A stretch of DNA of 64,000 nt from assembly GCF_037203705.1 (NCBI RefSeq), contig NZ_JBBCAT010000001.1, positions 1,089,418 through 1,153,417 of the forward strand. The letters are read 5' to 3'. The position numbers and the translations under genes were made by a program. Shown here one piece after another: positions 36,125-45,259 of the stretch. Source of the stretch: Prosthecomicrobium sp. N25 (GTDB taxonomy: Bacteria; Pseudomonadota; Alphaproteobacteria; Rhizobiales; Ancalomicrobiaceae). The first letter of the stretch is position 1. The number at the start of each line of letters is the position of its first letter. The notes beneath the pieces were generated by a model. It was not told the DNA's origin, did no database searches, and saw nothing but the letters and a program-made list of their open reading frames with translations.

Positions 36125-37699
36125 TCAGTGGCTGGTGCCTTCCGAGAAGGTGATCTTGTTGTAGACGTTGTACTTGCCGACCGGCTTGCGCATCGGGATC
36201 CGCTTCACCGGCTCCAGTGTCTCGGCGTCGTAGACGACGAGCGCCCCGGGGTCCTCCCAGACGGAGACGAGCGCGAAGCGTCCCGTCCGGTCGAACTCGG
36301 TATGCGCAGCCGTCTTGCCGGGCTCCGGCACGATCGTCTTCACGATCTCCAGGGTCCGCTTGTCGATGATCTGCATGCCGTCGCGCGCCTTGCCCAGCAT
36401 GGCGTCGGCCCAGATGTAGGGCGTGCGCTCGTGCGAGCGCAGGAAGAAGCCAGGCCCTGCCGTCTCGATGGTCTTGATCACGGTCCAGTCGGTCGCGTCG
36501 ATGAAGGAGAGCTTCGCCTGGTTGAGGTGAGGCGCCGCGATGACCCGGCGGCCCTGCCAGTCGAACGAGATCCCGGAGCCGAGATGCGGCATGCCGGGCA
36601 GCGGGATGGTGGCGATCGTCCGGCCGACGTTGAGGTTGACCACCACGCCCTTGTCGCCGTCGCGCGACGCGCCGAGCAGATGCCGGTAGCCGGTATCGAA
36701 GAAGAAGTCGTCGATCGGCTGCTCGACCGCGATGCGGCGGAGCGCGAAGAGGCCCTTCGAGGTCGCGAGCGCCTCGACCATGCCCTTCTCGTGGCTGTGC
36801 ACGAGCCCGCTGAAGACCGGCGGTGCGTTCGGGTCCGTGGCGATCTCCCAGACCTCCGGCACGTCCTTCAGCGCCGCGATGAAGCTCGACCGGTTGGGCG
36901 CCTGGTAGATCGCCGAGACGCGCGAGGGCGTGCCCCGCAGGTCCGCCACCGGGAAGAGCCTGGCCGGCTCGAGCGTCTCAGCCGACAGGATCGCGATGGT
37001 GGAGGGCAGGTAGTTCGCCGCCGCGATCCAGCGCCCGTCCGCCGACAGCGCGATGTTGCGCATGTTGAGCCCGGCGCGCGCCTCCGCGACGATCCGGAAG
37101 GTCTTCAGGTCGAACTTGGTGATCCAGCCGTCGCGCGAGCCGAAGAACACGAAGCGTCCGTCCGGGGTGAACTTCGGGCCGCCGTGCAGCGCGTAGCGGG
37201 ACGGGAACCGGGCGACCGGCTCCATGCGGTCGCCGTCGAGGATCGTCACATGGTGGTCGCCCGCCTCGACGACCACGAAGAGATTGAGCGGGTCGGCCAC
37301 CGGCGGCGGCGTCGCCACGGGCTCGGCCGGGCCCTCCACCCGGCTCGCCCGGATGTCGGCCTCGGTCCAGTCCGGCCGCACCTCGGGCTCCCGGAGCACG
37401 AAGGCGGCGAGCGCCGAGACCGCATCCGCGCCGAGCGCCTCGCCGAAGGCCGGCATCTGGGTCGCGGGCCGCCCCTCGGCGATCACCTTGGCGATGTCGG
37501 CCGGCTTCACGCGCCCGAGCGAGACCGGCAGCAGTGCCGGCCCCTGGCCGCCGAGCCGGGCCTCGCCGTGGCAGGTCGCGCAGGTGTCGCGGTAGATCGC
37601 GGCCGCGTCCGGCCCGGCGAGGGCCGGTCCGGCCGACATCGTGGCCGCGACGGCGAGGAGCGCCGAGACGAGGGCGTCAGAGGAGCGAGGGCGCTTCAT
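36125..37699 (-). CDS. nirN: NirN-like c-type cytochrome with heme d1 propeller
   Basis: A 524-residue exported protein: signal peptide (1-29), a cytochrome c domain with CATCH (Cys40, Cys43, His44), then an eight-blade propeller related to NirS (about 130-524). In known systems NirN oxidises dihydro-heme d1 to heme d1 in the last step of cofactor synthesis in the periplasm. It is shorter than the NirS of this cluster and lies next to nirJ, which supports NirN rather than a second nitrite reductase. It overlaps nirJ by 23 bp. Confidence 0.8.
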   Translation of the reverse strand: MKRPRSSDALVSALLAVAATMSAGPALAGPDAAAIYRDTCATCHGEARLGGQGPALLPVSLGRVKPADIAKVIAEGRPATQMPAFGEALGADAVSALAAFVLREPEVRPDWTEADIRASRVEGPAEPVATPPPVADPLNLFVVVEAGDHHVTILDGDRMEPVARFPSRYALHGGPKFTPDGRFVFFGSRDGWITKFDLKTFRIVAEARAGLNMRNIALSADGRWIAAANYLPSTIAILSAETLEPARLFPVADLRGTPSRVSAIYQAPNRSSFIAALKDVPEVWEIATDPNAPPVFSGLVHSHEKGMVEALATSKGLFALRRIAVEQPIDDFFFDTGYRHLLGASRDGDKGVVVNLNVGRTIATIPLPGMPHLGSGISFDWQGRRVIAAPHLNQAKLSFIDATDWTVIKTIETAGPGFFLRSHERTPYIWADAMLGKARDGMQIIDKRTLEIVKTIVPEPGKTAAHTEFDRTGRFALVSVWEDPGALVVYDAETLEPVKRIPMRKPVGKYNVYNKITFSEGTSH

Positions 37700-38885
37700 G
37701 GCGTTGTCCCCGGAAGGGCGTGACGGCGAGGCGCTCGGCGCCGGGCGAGGCGCCGATCTCGGCGTCGTCGAGATAGCAGGCGGGATCCTCCGCGAAGGCG
37801 TCGCCGGTCAGCCGCCAGGCGCGCACCCGCGTGTTACCCCCGCACATGTCGAAGAACCGGCAGGTCGCGCAGCGCCCGCCGATCTTGCGCGGCCGCGCCT
37901 TGAGGCCCGCCATCAGCGGATCGGATCGGTCTGCCCAGATCTCCCCGAAGGGCCTGTCCTTCACGTTGCCGAGGCTCCGGTCCCACCAGAAGGTGTCGGG
38001 ATGCACCGCGCCGAGGTTGTCGATGTTGGCGACGTTGACCCCCGAGGCGTTGCCGCCCCATTCGGCGAGCTTGGCCCGCAGGTGCTCGGCCCGGTCCGGG
38101 GCCACCTCGCGCGCCCAGAGATACAGGTAGGCGCCGTCGGCGTCGTTGTTGCCGGTCACGTATTCGCGCTCCGAGCCGGCGAGCACGTCCGCCCAGGCGA
38201 CCGCGAAGAGCCGCCGCATGGCGTCGCGCGTGACGTCGAGCCGCGCGTCGTCGCCCCGGTTCTTGTTGCCGCGCCCCGAATAGTTGAGATGCGACAGGTA
38301 GAACTTGGTGCAGCCCTCGGCCTTCATGAGGTCGAGAAGCGCCGGGAACTGGTCGCGGTTGTCCATCGTCATGGTGAAGCGGAGGCCCACCTTCACGCCG
38401 CGCCCGACCAGGAGCCGCACGCCGCGCAGCGACGCCCGGAAGGCCCCGTCCTCGCCGCGGAAGCGGTCGTGGGTGTCGCCGATGCCGTCGAGGCTGACCC
38501 CGACATAGTCGAACCCCGCCGCCGCGATCCGGTCGGCCATGGCCTCGTCGATCAGCGCGCCGTTCGAGGAGAGCGAGGTCGAGAAGCCGAGGCTCCGCGA
38601 CCGCTCCGCGATCGCGAAGATGTCGGGCCTCATCAGCGGCTCGCCGCCGGAGAGGATCAAGGCCGGCACGCGCGCGGCCTTCAGGTCGTCCATCGTCCGG
38701 AACACCTCCGCGGTCGTCAGTTCGCCGGGGAAGTCGACGTCGGCGGAGATCGAATAGCAGTGCTTGCACTTCAGGTTGCAGCGGCGGACGAGGTTCCAGA
38801 TCACCACGGGCCCCGGCAGGTCGCGCCGCGGGCGGACGGGGGTCGGCTCGGTGAGTTCTTTCAGGAAGCGCGTCAGACGGAACAT
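37677..38885 (-). CDS. nirJ: NirJ, radical SAM enzyme of heme d1 biosynthesis
   Basis: A 402-residue radical SAM protein. CNLKCKHCY (Cys36, Cys40, Cys43) binds the SAM cluster, and the C-terminal CATCRFFDMCGGNTRVR with a later cysteine forms the SPASM-like auxiliary cluster region. NirJ replaces propionate groups of didecarboxysiroheme with oxo groups. A Crp/Fnr-type box lies 63 bp upstream of the start, so nirJ-nirN and the small membrane gene may have their own promoter. Confidence 0.9.
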   Translation of the reverse strand: MFRLTRFLKELTEPTPVRPRRDLPGPVVIWNLVRRCNLKCKHCYSISADVDFPGELTTAEVFRTMDDLKAARVPALILSGGEPLMRPDIFAIAERSRSLGFSTSLSSNGALIDEAMADRIAAAGFDYVGVSLDGIGDTHDRFRGEDGAFRASLRGVRLLVGRGVKVGLRFTMTMDNRDQFPALLDLMKAEGCTKFYLSHLNYSGRGNKNRGDDARLDVTRDAMRRLFAVAWADVLAGSEREYVTGNNDADGAYLYLWAREVAPDRAEHLRAKLAEWGGNASGVNVANIDNLGAVHPDTFWWDRSLGNVKDRPFGEIWADRSDPLMAGLKARPRKIGGRCATCRFFDMCGGNTRVRAWRLTGDAFAEDPACYLDDAEIGASPGAERLAVTPFRGQRHEAPSLL

Positions 38886-38941
38886 GGGCGTCCTCGAAGG
38901 TCCGGCAGCCCAACGGTTACCCCGTCCGTGCCCGCCGGCGC

Positions 38942-38955
38942 TTGACGATTGTCAG
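38942..38955 (-). promoter_or_regulatory. Crp/Fnr-type box upstream of nirJ
   Basis: Read on the minus strand the site is CTGACAATCGTCAA, one mismatch from the TTGAC-N4-GTCAA pattern. Its centre is 63 bp upstream of the nirJ start and it overlaps the stop codon of nirH. Spacing equals that of the other nir boxes. Confidence 0.5.
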
Positions 38956-39467
38956 CCGGCGATCCTCAGGCCGGTCTTCTTCAGGATGCGGGTGGAGTAG
39001 AGAACCTCCCCGCGCCGCGCCGCGGCGCCCAGCACCGCTGCGACCTCCGCCCGCTTGGCCTCCACCTCGTCGCGCGTCGTCCCGTGCACCATGGCGAAGA
39101 GGTTGTAGGGCCAGGCCGGCAGGGCGCGCGGCCGCCGGTAGCAGTGCGTGACGAAGGGCAGCGCGCCGACCGCCGCGCCGAGCCGGTCCACCACTGCGTC
39201 GTCCACGTCCCAGACCGTCATGCCGTTCGCCACCAGCCCGAGCCGGTAGTGGTTGGGCACGGCCCCGATGCGCCGGATGATCCCCGCGTCGAGCATCCGC
39301 CCGAGCCGCGCGATGACCTCGCGCTCCTCCAGGCCGAGCCGGTCGGCGACCGCCCGGTACGGCTCCGGCACCAGCGGCAGCCCGTCCTGGGTGGCCGCGA
39401 CGATCCGCCGATCGGTGGCGTCGAGCCCCGCGGCGGGGCGGGGGGGCGCGAGCGTCGCCTGCGTCAT
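38952..39467 (-). CDS. nirH: siroheme decarboxylase subunit, NirH-like
   Basis: A 171-residue protein of the Lrp/AsnC-like siroheme decarboxylase family, matching Pseudomonas NirH in length. LDATDRRIVAATQDGLPLVPEPY is the winged-helix-like start, and HCYRRPRALPAWPYNLFAMVHG holds the histidine and arginine region typical of the H/L type. Together with NirD, NirL and NirG it removes two acetate carboxyls from siroheme. It overlaps nirG by 4 bp. Which paralog is NirH or NirL is set mainly by gene order. Confidence 0.82.
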   Translation of the reverse strand: MTQATLAPPRPAAGLDATDRRIVAATQDGLPLVPEPYRAVADRLGLEEREVIARLGRMLDAGIIRRIGAVPNHYRLGLVANGMTVWDVDDAVVDRLGAAVGALPFVTHCYRRPRALPAWPYNLFAMVHGTTRDEVEAKRAEVAAVLGAAARRGEVLYSTRILKKTGLRIAG

Positions 39468-39910
39468 GCCTCGACCCTCATGCCGATGAAGAACTCCCGC
39501 TCCTTCGGGAACCGGTACACCGGGAGCCCCGTCGCGGCCTCGATCCGCGCCGCCGCCGCCGCGATGCCGTCCGCCGTCTCCGTGGCGAGCACGAACCACA
39601 TGTTGAGCGCGTGCCGCCGCTCGTAATTGTGCGCGACCTCCGGAAAGGCCCCGACCACGGCGGCGACGGCCTCGAACCGGTCCTCCGGCACCGCCGTCGC
39701 GCAGAGGCAGACGGCGCCGCCCATCCGCTCGGCGTCGAACATCGGGCCGAAGCGCGACAGGACCCCCGTCTCGGTGAGAGCCTGGACTCGGCCGATCACG
39801 TCCGCCTCGGCGAGGCCGAGCGCGGCCGCCACGGCCGCGAAGGGACGCGGCACGAGCGGGAAGCCGCCCTGGAGGGCGTTGACGAGAAGACGGTCGGTGG
39901 CGTCGAGCAT
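39464..39910 (-). CDS. nirG: siroheme decarboxylase subunit, NirG-like
   Basis: A 148-residue protein, the same length as Pseudomonas NirG/NirD. It starts LDATDRLLVNALQGGFPLVPRPF and contains HNYERRHALNMWFVLATE, the D/G-type substrate-binding histidine region, followed by FPKEREFFIG. It sits between the NirDL fusion and NirH with a 12-bp gap and a 4-bp overlap, so the genes are translated together. Confidence 0.82.
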   Translation of the reverse strand: MLDATDRLLVNALQGGFPLVPRPFAAVAAALGLAEADVIGRVQALTETGVLSRFGPMFDAERMGGAVCLCATAVPEDRFEAVAAVVGAFPEVAHNYERRHALNMWFVLATETADGIAAAAARIEAATGLPVYRFPKEREFFIGMRVEA

Positions 39911-39921
39911 CGTGGTCCTCC

Positions 39922-40902
39922 TCAGGCCGAGAGCCTTGCGCCGGTCTGCTTGAAGCAGGTCGTCGAGAAGAGAACCTCGTAGTGCAGCGGCGGGCCGGCG
40001 AGCGCGACCAGGCGGTCCACCTCGGCGAGCACCTCCCCGCGCTCCCGCCCGTGGATCATGGCGTAGAGCCGGTACGGCCAGACCGGCGGTGCCGGCCGGC
40101 GGGCGTAGAGAAGCGTGACGGACGGCACCGGCAGGAAGCGCTGCGCCAAGGTGTCGACCGGTCGGTCTCCCGGATCGAACACCACCATGGCGTTGGATCC
40201 GAACCCCAGCGTGCGGTGCCGGACGACGAGGCCGAGGCGCTTCACCACGCCGCCGAGCAGGAGCCGCGCCAGCCGGCCGCGCACCGCCTCCGGACGGAGT
40301 CCGAGGGTTTCCGCCAGCGCCCCGTAGGGCTCCGCGACGAGCGGCAGCCCGTTCTCGATCGCCGCCAGGATGCGCCGGTCGATCGGCAGGACCGCGAAGG
40401 CGGAGCGGGCCGGATCGCAGCGCAGCTCGCGCCGCCCCGGATCGGTGCCGAAGCCGAGGTCGATCCGGTATTCCCGCTCCAGCGGGAAGGAGAAGACCCG
40501 CTGGCGCGTGCGCACCCGGATACGGCGCAAGGTCGCCTCCACGGCGGTCCGGTTGGCCCCCGTCACCACGAACCAGAGCGGCAGGGTCGCGTGTTCGCGC
40601 GCGTAGTTGTGGGTCACGCCGGCCTCCGCGGAGACGAGGCGGCCGACGCGCTCGACCTCGTCCGGCGTGCAGGCCAGCGCCGCCAGCGTGCTGGCGCCGG
40701 CGGTGTTCGGACGAACCACGGCCCCGAGACGGGTCGCCACCCCCTGGCCGATCAGGTCGCGCACTGACTCGATCACGGCTTCCGGGGTCACGCCCTCGGC
40801 CGCCGCGATGGCCTCGAAGGGCCGGGCCACGAGCGGAAACCCGCGCTGGAGGCCGTCGACGAGCCTCGCCTGCAACGGTGACAGGATGCGGTCGGCCGTC
40901 AT
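39922..40902 (-). CDS. NirD-NirL fusion siroheme decarboxylase
   Basis: A 326-residue protein with two tandem decarboxylase modules: residues 5-150 are NirD/G-like (HNYAREHATLPLWFVVTG, then FPLEREYRIDLGF) and residues 165-326 are NirL/H-like (LLYARRPAPPVWPYRLYAMIHG, then LFSTTCFKQTGARL). In Pseudomonas these are separate nirD and nirL genes; fused nirDL genes are known in other denitrifiers such as Paracoccus relatives. The start ATG lies one base after the nirF stop. Confidence 0.85.
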   Translation of the reverse strand: MTADRILSPLQARLVDGLQRGFPLVARPFEAIAAAEGVTPEAVIESVRDLIGQGVATRLGAVVRPNTAGASTLAALACTPDEVERVGRLVSAEAGVTHNYAREHATLPLWFVVTGANRTAVEATLRRIRVRTRQRVFSFPLEREYRIDLGFGTDPGRRELRCDPARSAFAVLPIDRRILAAIENGLPLVAEPYGALAETLGLRPEAVRGRLARLLLGGVVKRLGLVVRHRTLGFGSNAMVVFDPGDRPVDTLAQRFLPVPSVTLLYARRPAPPVWPYRLYAMIHGRERGEVLAEVDRLVALAGPPLHYEVLFSTTCFKQTGARLSA

Positions 40903-40903
40903 G

Positions 40904-42118
40904 TCACACCCCGATCCGGTGGGCGCGCGGGGTGAAGAAGATCCCGGACGGCTTGGCCGCCGCGATCTCGGCCACCTTGGTGAAGCCGCGCGTCTCGTGC
41001 ACGTCGATCCGGTCGGCGTCGCGCACCGAGATCCAGACCTCGTGCCCACGCGGCGTGAACTCCATGTGGAGCACCGCCGGCCCCGGCGTCAGGCGGTGGA
41101 CGATCGCGAGGCTCGGCACGTCGATCACCTCGACCGTGTCGTTGTCCGGGTGCGCATAGTTGACCCAGGCCTGCCGCCCGTCCGGCCGGGCCACGACGAA
41201 CACCGGCTGGCCGTGGACGGGAAGCGCCGCCACCGGCCGGAACGTCTCGCGGTCCACCACCAGCACCTCGTGGCGCCCGACTGCCGGGATGAGAAGCCGG
41301 TCCCCGACCGCGGCCCAGCCCTCCATGTGCGGCATCTTGTAGACCGGCAGCGGCGCGTCGCCCTTGCCGTAGCCGGCGAGGACCCGTTCCGGCCGGAGCG
41401 AGTCGGCCCAGAGGTCGAGCCGCACCAGCGCGTCCTCGCCGAAGAGGCCCGCCACGTACCAGCGCCCGTCGGCGGTCACGACCCCGTCGTAGGGCTGCCG
41501 GCCGATGTCGAAGATGCGGGTGACGAGCGGCTTGGTGCCGCGGCCGTAGAAGTCGGCGAGCCAGATCTCGCCGCCGTCGTAGAGCGACCAGGCGAAGCGC
41601 CCGAACGGAAGGTCGACGAGACCGACCGTCTTCGACTTCGCCCCGTTCCGGTCCACCGCGGGGACTTCGGCCACCGGTTCGAGGCTCGCCGAGTCGAAGA
41701 AGCGCACTCCTCCAGGTTCGTAGTTGGACACCGCCACGAGCCGCCCGTCGTCCGAGATCGCGCCCCCGATGGCATTGCCGGCCTGGACGATGCGCTTCTC
41801 GACGGCCATTCCCAGGAGGTCGACCTTGGTCAGGCCGCCGTCCCGTCCGAACACGAAGGCGTAGCGTTCGTCGCGGGAGAAGACCACCGAGGCGTGCGAG
41901 AGGTCGCCGAGCCCTTCGATCCGGCCGAGCGCGCTGCGCCCGCTGGTCTCCACGACCAGCAGCGAGCCCGACGCCCGCTCGACGATGACGCCGAGATCGC
42001 CGGTCCCGCGCGGCGCGAGCGTGGCGGCGGCGGCCCGTCCGGGCAGGCCGGCCCCGAGCGACAGGCCCGCGGCGGCGGCGATGAGGCCGCGGCGGGAGGG
42101 AAGGGGGGAGGTCGTCAT
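40904..42118 (-). CDS. nirF: NirF, heme d1 biosynthesis dehydrogenase-like propeller
   Basis: A 404-residue periplasmic propeller protein similar to the heme d1 domain of NirS but without a heme c domain. The N-terminal SRRGLIAAAAGLSLG is a twin-arginine signal peptide. Segments such as YKMPHMEGWAAVGDRLLIPAVG and VNYAHPDNDTVEVIDV match NirF. It acts late in heme d1 assembly. The gene overlaps nirC by 4 bp and nearly abuts nirDL. Confidence 0.88.
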   Translation of the reverse strand: MTTSPLPSRRGLIAAAAGLSLGAGLPGRAAAATLAPRGTGDLGVIVERASGSLLVVETSGRSALGRIEGLGDLSHASVVFSRDERYAFVFGRDGGLTKVDLLGMAVEKRIVQAGNAIGGAISDDGRLVAVSNYEPGGVRFFDSASLEPVAEVPAVDRNGAKSKTVGLVDLPFGRFAWSLYDGGEIWLADFYGRGTKPLVTRIFDIGRQPYDGVVTADGRWYVAGLFGEDALVRLDLWADSLRPERVLAGYGKGDAPLPVYKMPHMEGWAAVGDRLLIPAVGRHEVLVVDRETFRPVAALPVHGQPVFVVARPDGRQAWVNYAHPDNDTVEVIDVPSLAIVHRLTPGPAVLHMEFTPRGHEVWISVRDADRIDVHETRGFTKVAEIAAAKPSGIFFTPRAHRIGV

Positions 42119-42486
42119 CGGATGTGGCCTCGCTTGATGATGTCGGCGATGGTGAGCGCCTCCTCGGGCGTGAGGAGGCCGCGCCAGGGCGGCATGGGCG
42201 TGCCCGGCACGCCGTCCAGGATGATCGCCGCGAGCGCCTCGGCGCTGCGGTCGGCGACCGCATCGGGCGTCAGCGGCCGCCCGAGGCCGCCCTTCAGGGT
42301 CAGTCCGTGGCAGGACCCGCAGTCCTGCACGAGAAGGTTGCGCAAGGCCTCCCGGCGCGCTGGCCCCGGCTCGGCCGCCTGCACGGCCGGCGCGGCCAGC
42401 ATCAGCGCCAGGATCGCGGCCCGTCCGGCCGCCCGCCGGTGCCGCGGCCCGTCACTGGGCCGCGACGGCGAAGACGGTCGCGTCAT
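42115..42486 (-). CDS. nirC: NirC, small periplasmic cytochrome c
   Basis: A 123-residue exported monoheme cytochrome c. A signal peptide covers about residues 18-37 and the heme site is CGSCH (Cys56, Cys59, His60); PMPPWRGLL supplies the distal methionine. NirC passes electrons to NirS or helps in d1 assembly in known systems. I use the ATG preceded by GGGGAGGAT; this makes it overlap the nirE gene by 35 bp, a rather large overlap for this operon. Confidence 0.8.
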   Translation of the reverse strand: MTRPSSPSRPSDGPRHRRAAGRAAILALMLAAPAVQAAEPGPARREALRNLLVQDCGSCHGLTLKGGLGRPLTPDAVADRSAEALAAIILDGVPGTPMPPWRGLLTPEEALTIADIIKRGHIR

Positions 42487-43231
42487 CGCGGATCCTCCCC
42501 AGGCGCCCGGCGAGCCCGGCCACCGCCCCGATGACGAAAAGGCAGGGCCCCTCGAGGGCACTCGCCGCCACGTCCTCGGCGATCTCCGCCAGGGTCGACA
42601 ACAGATGGCGCTCGCGGTCGGTGGTCGCACGGTTGACGACCAGCACCGGCGTGGCGGACGGCAGCCCGTGGGCGAGCAGTTGGCCCGCGATCTCCGCGAT
42701 GGTGGCGAGGCCCATGTAGACGACGAGCGTGCCGTCCGAGTCCGCGAGCTTGGAGAAGTCCACGTCGAGTGGCTGGTCGGCGCGGCAATGGCCGGTCAGG
42801 TAGGTGACGTGCTCGGCGACGCCCCGGTGGGTGAGTGGGATGCCGACGCTCGCCGCGGCCCCTTGGGCGGCCGTGATGCCCGGAACGATCTCGCAGGCGA
42901 TGCCCGCCTCGGCGAGCGCCAGGGCCTCCTCGCCGCCGCGGCCGAAGATGAACGGATCGCCACCCTTCAGGCGGACGACGTCGTGGCCGGCCTTCGCCTG
43001 GGCGATCAGGATCTCGTTGATGGCCTCCTGCGGCACGGGGTGCCGCTTCGGGCTCTTGCCCACGTCGATCAGGACCGCGTCCGGCCGGGCCATCGCCAGG
43101 ATGGCGTCCGAGACGAGGCGGTCGTGCACCAGCACCCGCGCGCTGGCGATCAGTCGCGCCGCCTTGAGGGTGAGGAGTTCGGGGTCTCCCGGACCCGCGC
43201 CGACGAGGTGAACCTTGCCCTTGGGCATCAT
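42452..43231 (-). CDS. nirE: NirE, uroporphyrinogen-III C-methyltransferase
   Basis: A 259-residue SAM-dependent methyltransferase that makes precorrin-2, the entry step of heme d1 synthesis. VHLVGAGPGDPELLTLKA, RLKGGDPFIFGRGGEE and PGITAAQGAAASVGIPLTHRG, in pieces, are the classic CobA/SUMT motifs. It has no CysG-type dehydrogenase domain. Location between nirS and nirC identifies it as the dedicated nirE. Two adjacent ATGs (43231 and 43228) are possible starts. Confidence 0.88.
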   Translation of the reverse strand: MMPKGKVHLVGAGPGDPELLTLKAARLIASARVLVHDRLVSDAILAMARPDAVLIDVGKSPKRHPVPQEAINEILIAQAKAGHDVVRLKGGDPFIFGRGGEEALALAEAGIACEIVPGITAAQGAAASVGIPLTHRGVAEHVTYLTGHCRADQPLDVDFSKLADSDGTLVVYMGLATIAEIAGQLLAHGLPSATPVLVVNRATTDRERHLLSTLAEIAEDVAASALEGPCLFVIGAVAGLAGRLGRIRDDATVFAVAAQ

Positions 43232-43257
43232 CCCGGACCTCTCTCGAAGGATCGGAG

Positions 43258-43303
43258 AAAAAGCTCCCGCCGCGGGGGAGGAAGGGGGATCCCGCGGCGG
43301 GAG
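43258..43303 (-). terminator. intrinsic terminator/attenuator between nirS and nirE
   Basis: A perfect 13-bp inverted repeat (CTCCCGCCGCGGG at 43264-43276, its complement at 43291-43303, 14-base loop) begins 13 bp after the nirS stop. On the minus strand the stem is followed by C and five T residues, the form of a rho-independent terminator. It probably makes nirS mRNA more abundant than the downstream nirE-H genes, which would be read by partial readthrough. Confidence 0.8.
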
Positions 43304-43315
43304 AAGCGCGCAGCC

Positions 43316-45088
<1,773 letters not shown>

Positions 45089-45145
45089 TTACCCTCCGAA
45101 GGGTTGCTGCGCGGGGGACGGTTGACCAAGGGGCGGTGCGGTTCC

Positions 45146-45159
45146 TTGACGATTGACAA
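45146..45159 (-). promoter_or_regulatory. Crp/Fnr-type box upstream of nirS
   Basis: On the minus strand TTGTCAATCGTCAA, a TTG-N8-CAA site with one imperfect half, centred 67 bp upstream of the nirS ATG. It is well placed for activation of nirS by an NO- or oxygen-responsive Crp/Fnr protein such as the one encoded at 33869-34573. Confidence 0.6.
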
Positions 45160-45192
45160 GACCGGAGCTTAGGCGTGCCCGCCGGCCGCGGG

Positions 45193-45206
45193 TTGACGAT
45201 CGTCAA
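45193..45206 (+). promoter_or_regulatory. perfect TTGAC-N4-GTCAA box upstream of nirI
   Basis: TTGACGATCGTCAA is a fully symmetric 14-bp site centred 60 bp upstream of the nirI ATG. It is the strongest of the boxes here and lies 47 bp from the nirS box, so the two divergent promoters probably respond together. Confidence 0.7.
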
Positions 45207-45259
45207 GAGCTCCCACGCGCCTGCCGCTAGGGTTTCCGGGCTCCAACCGGGACGTCCGA

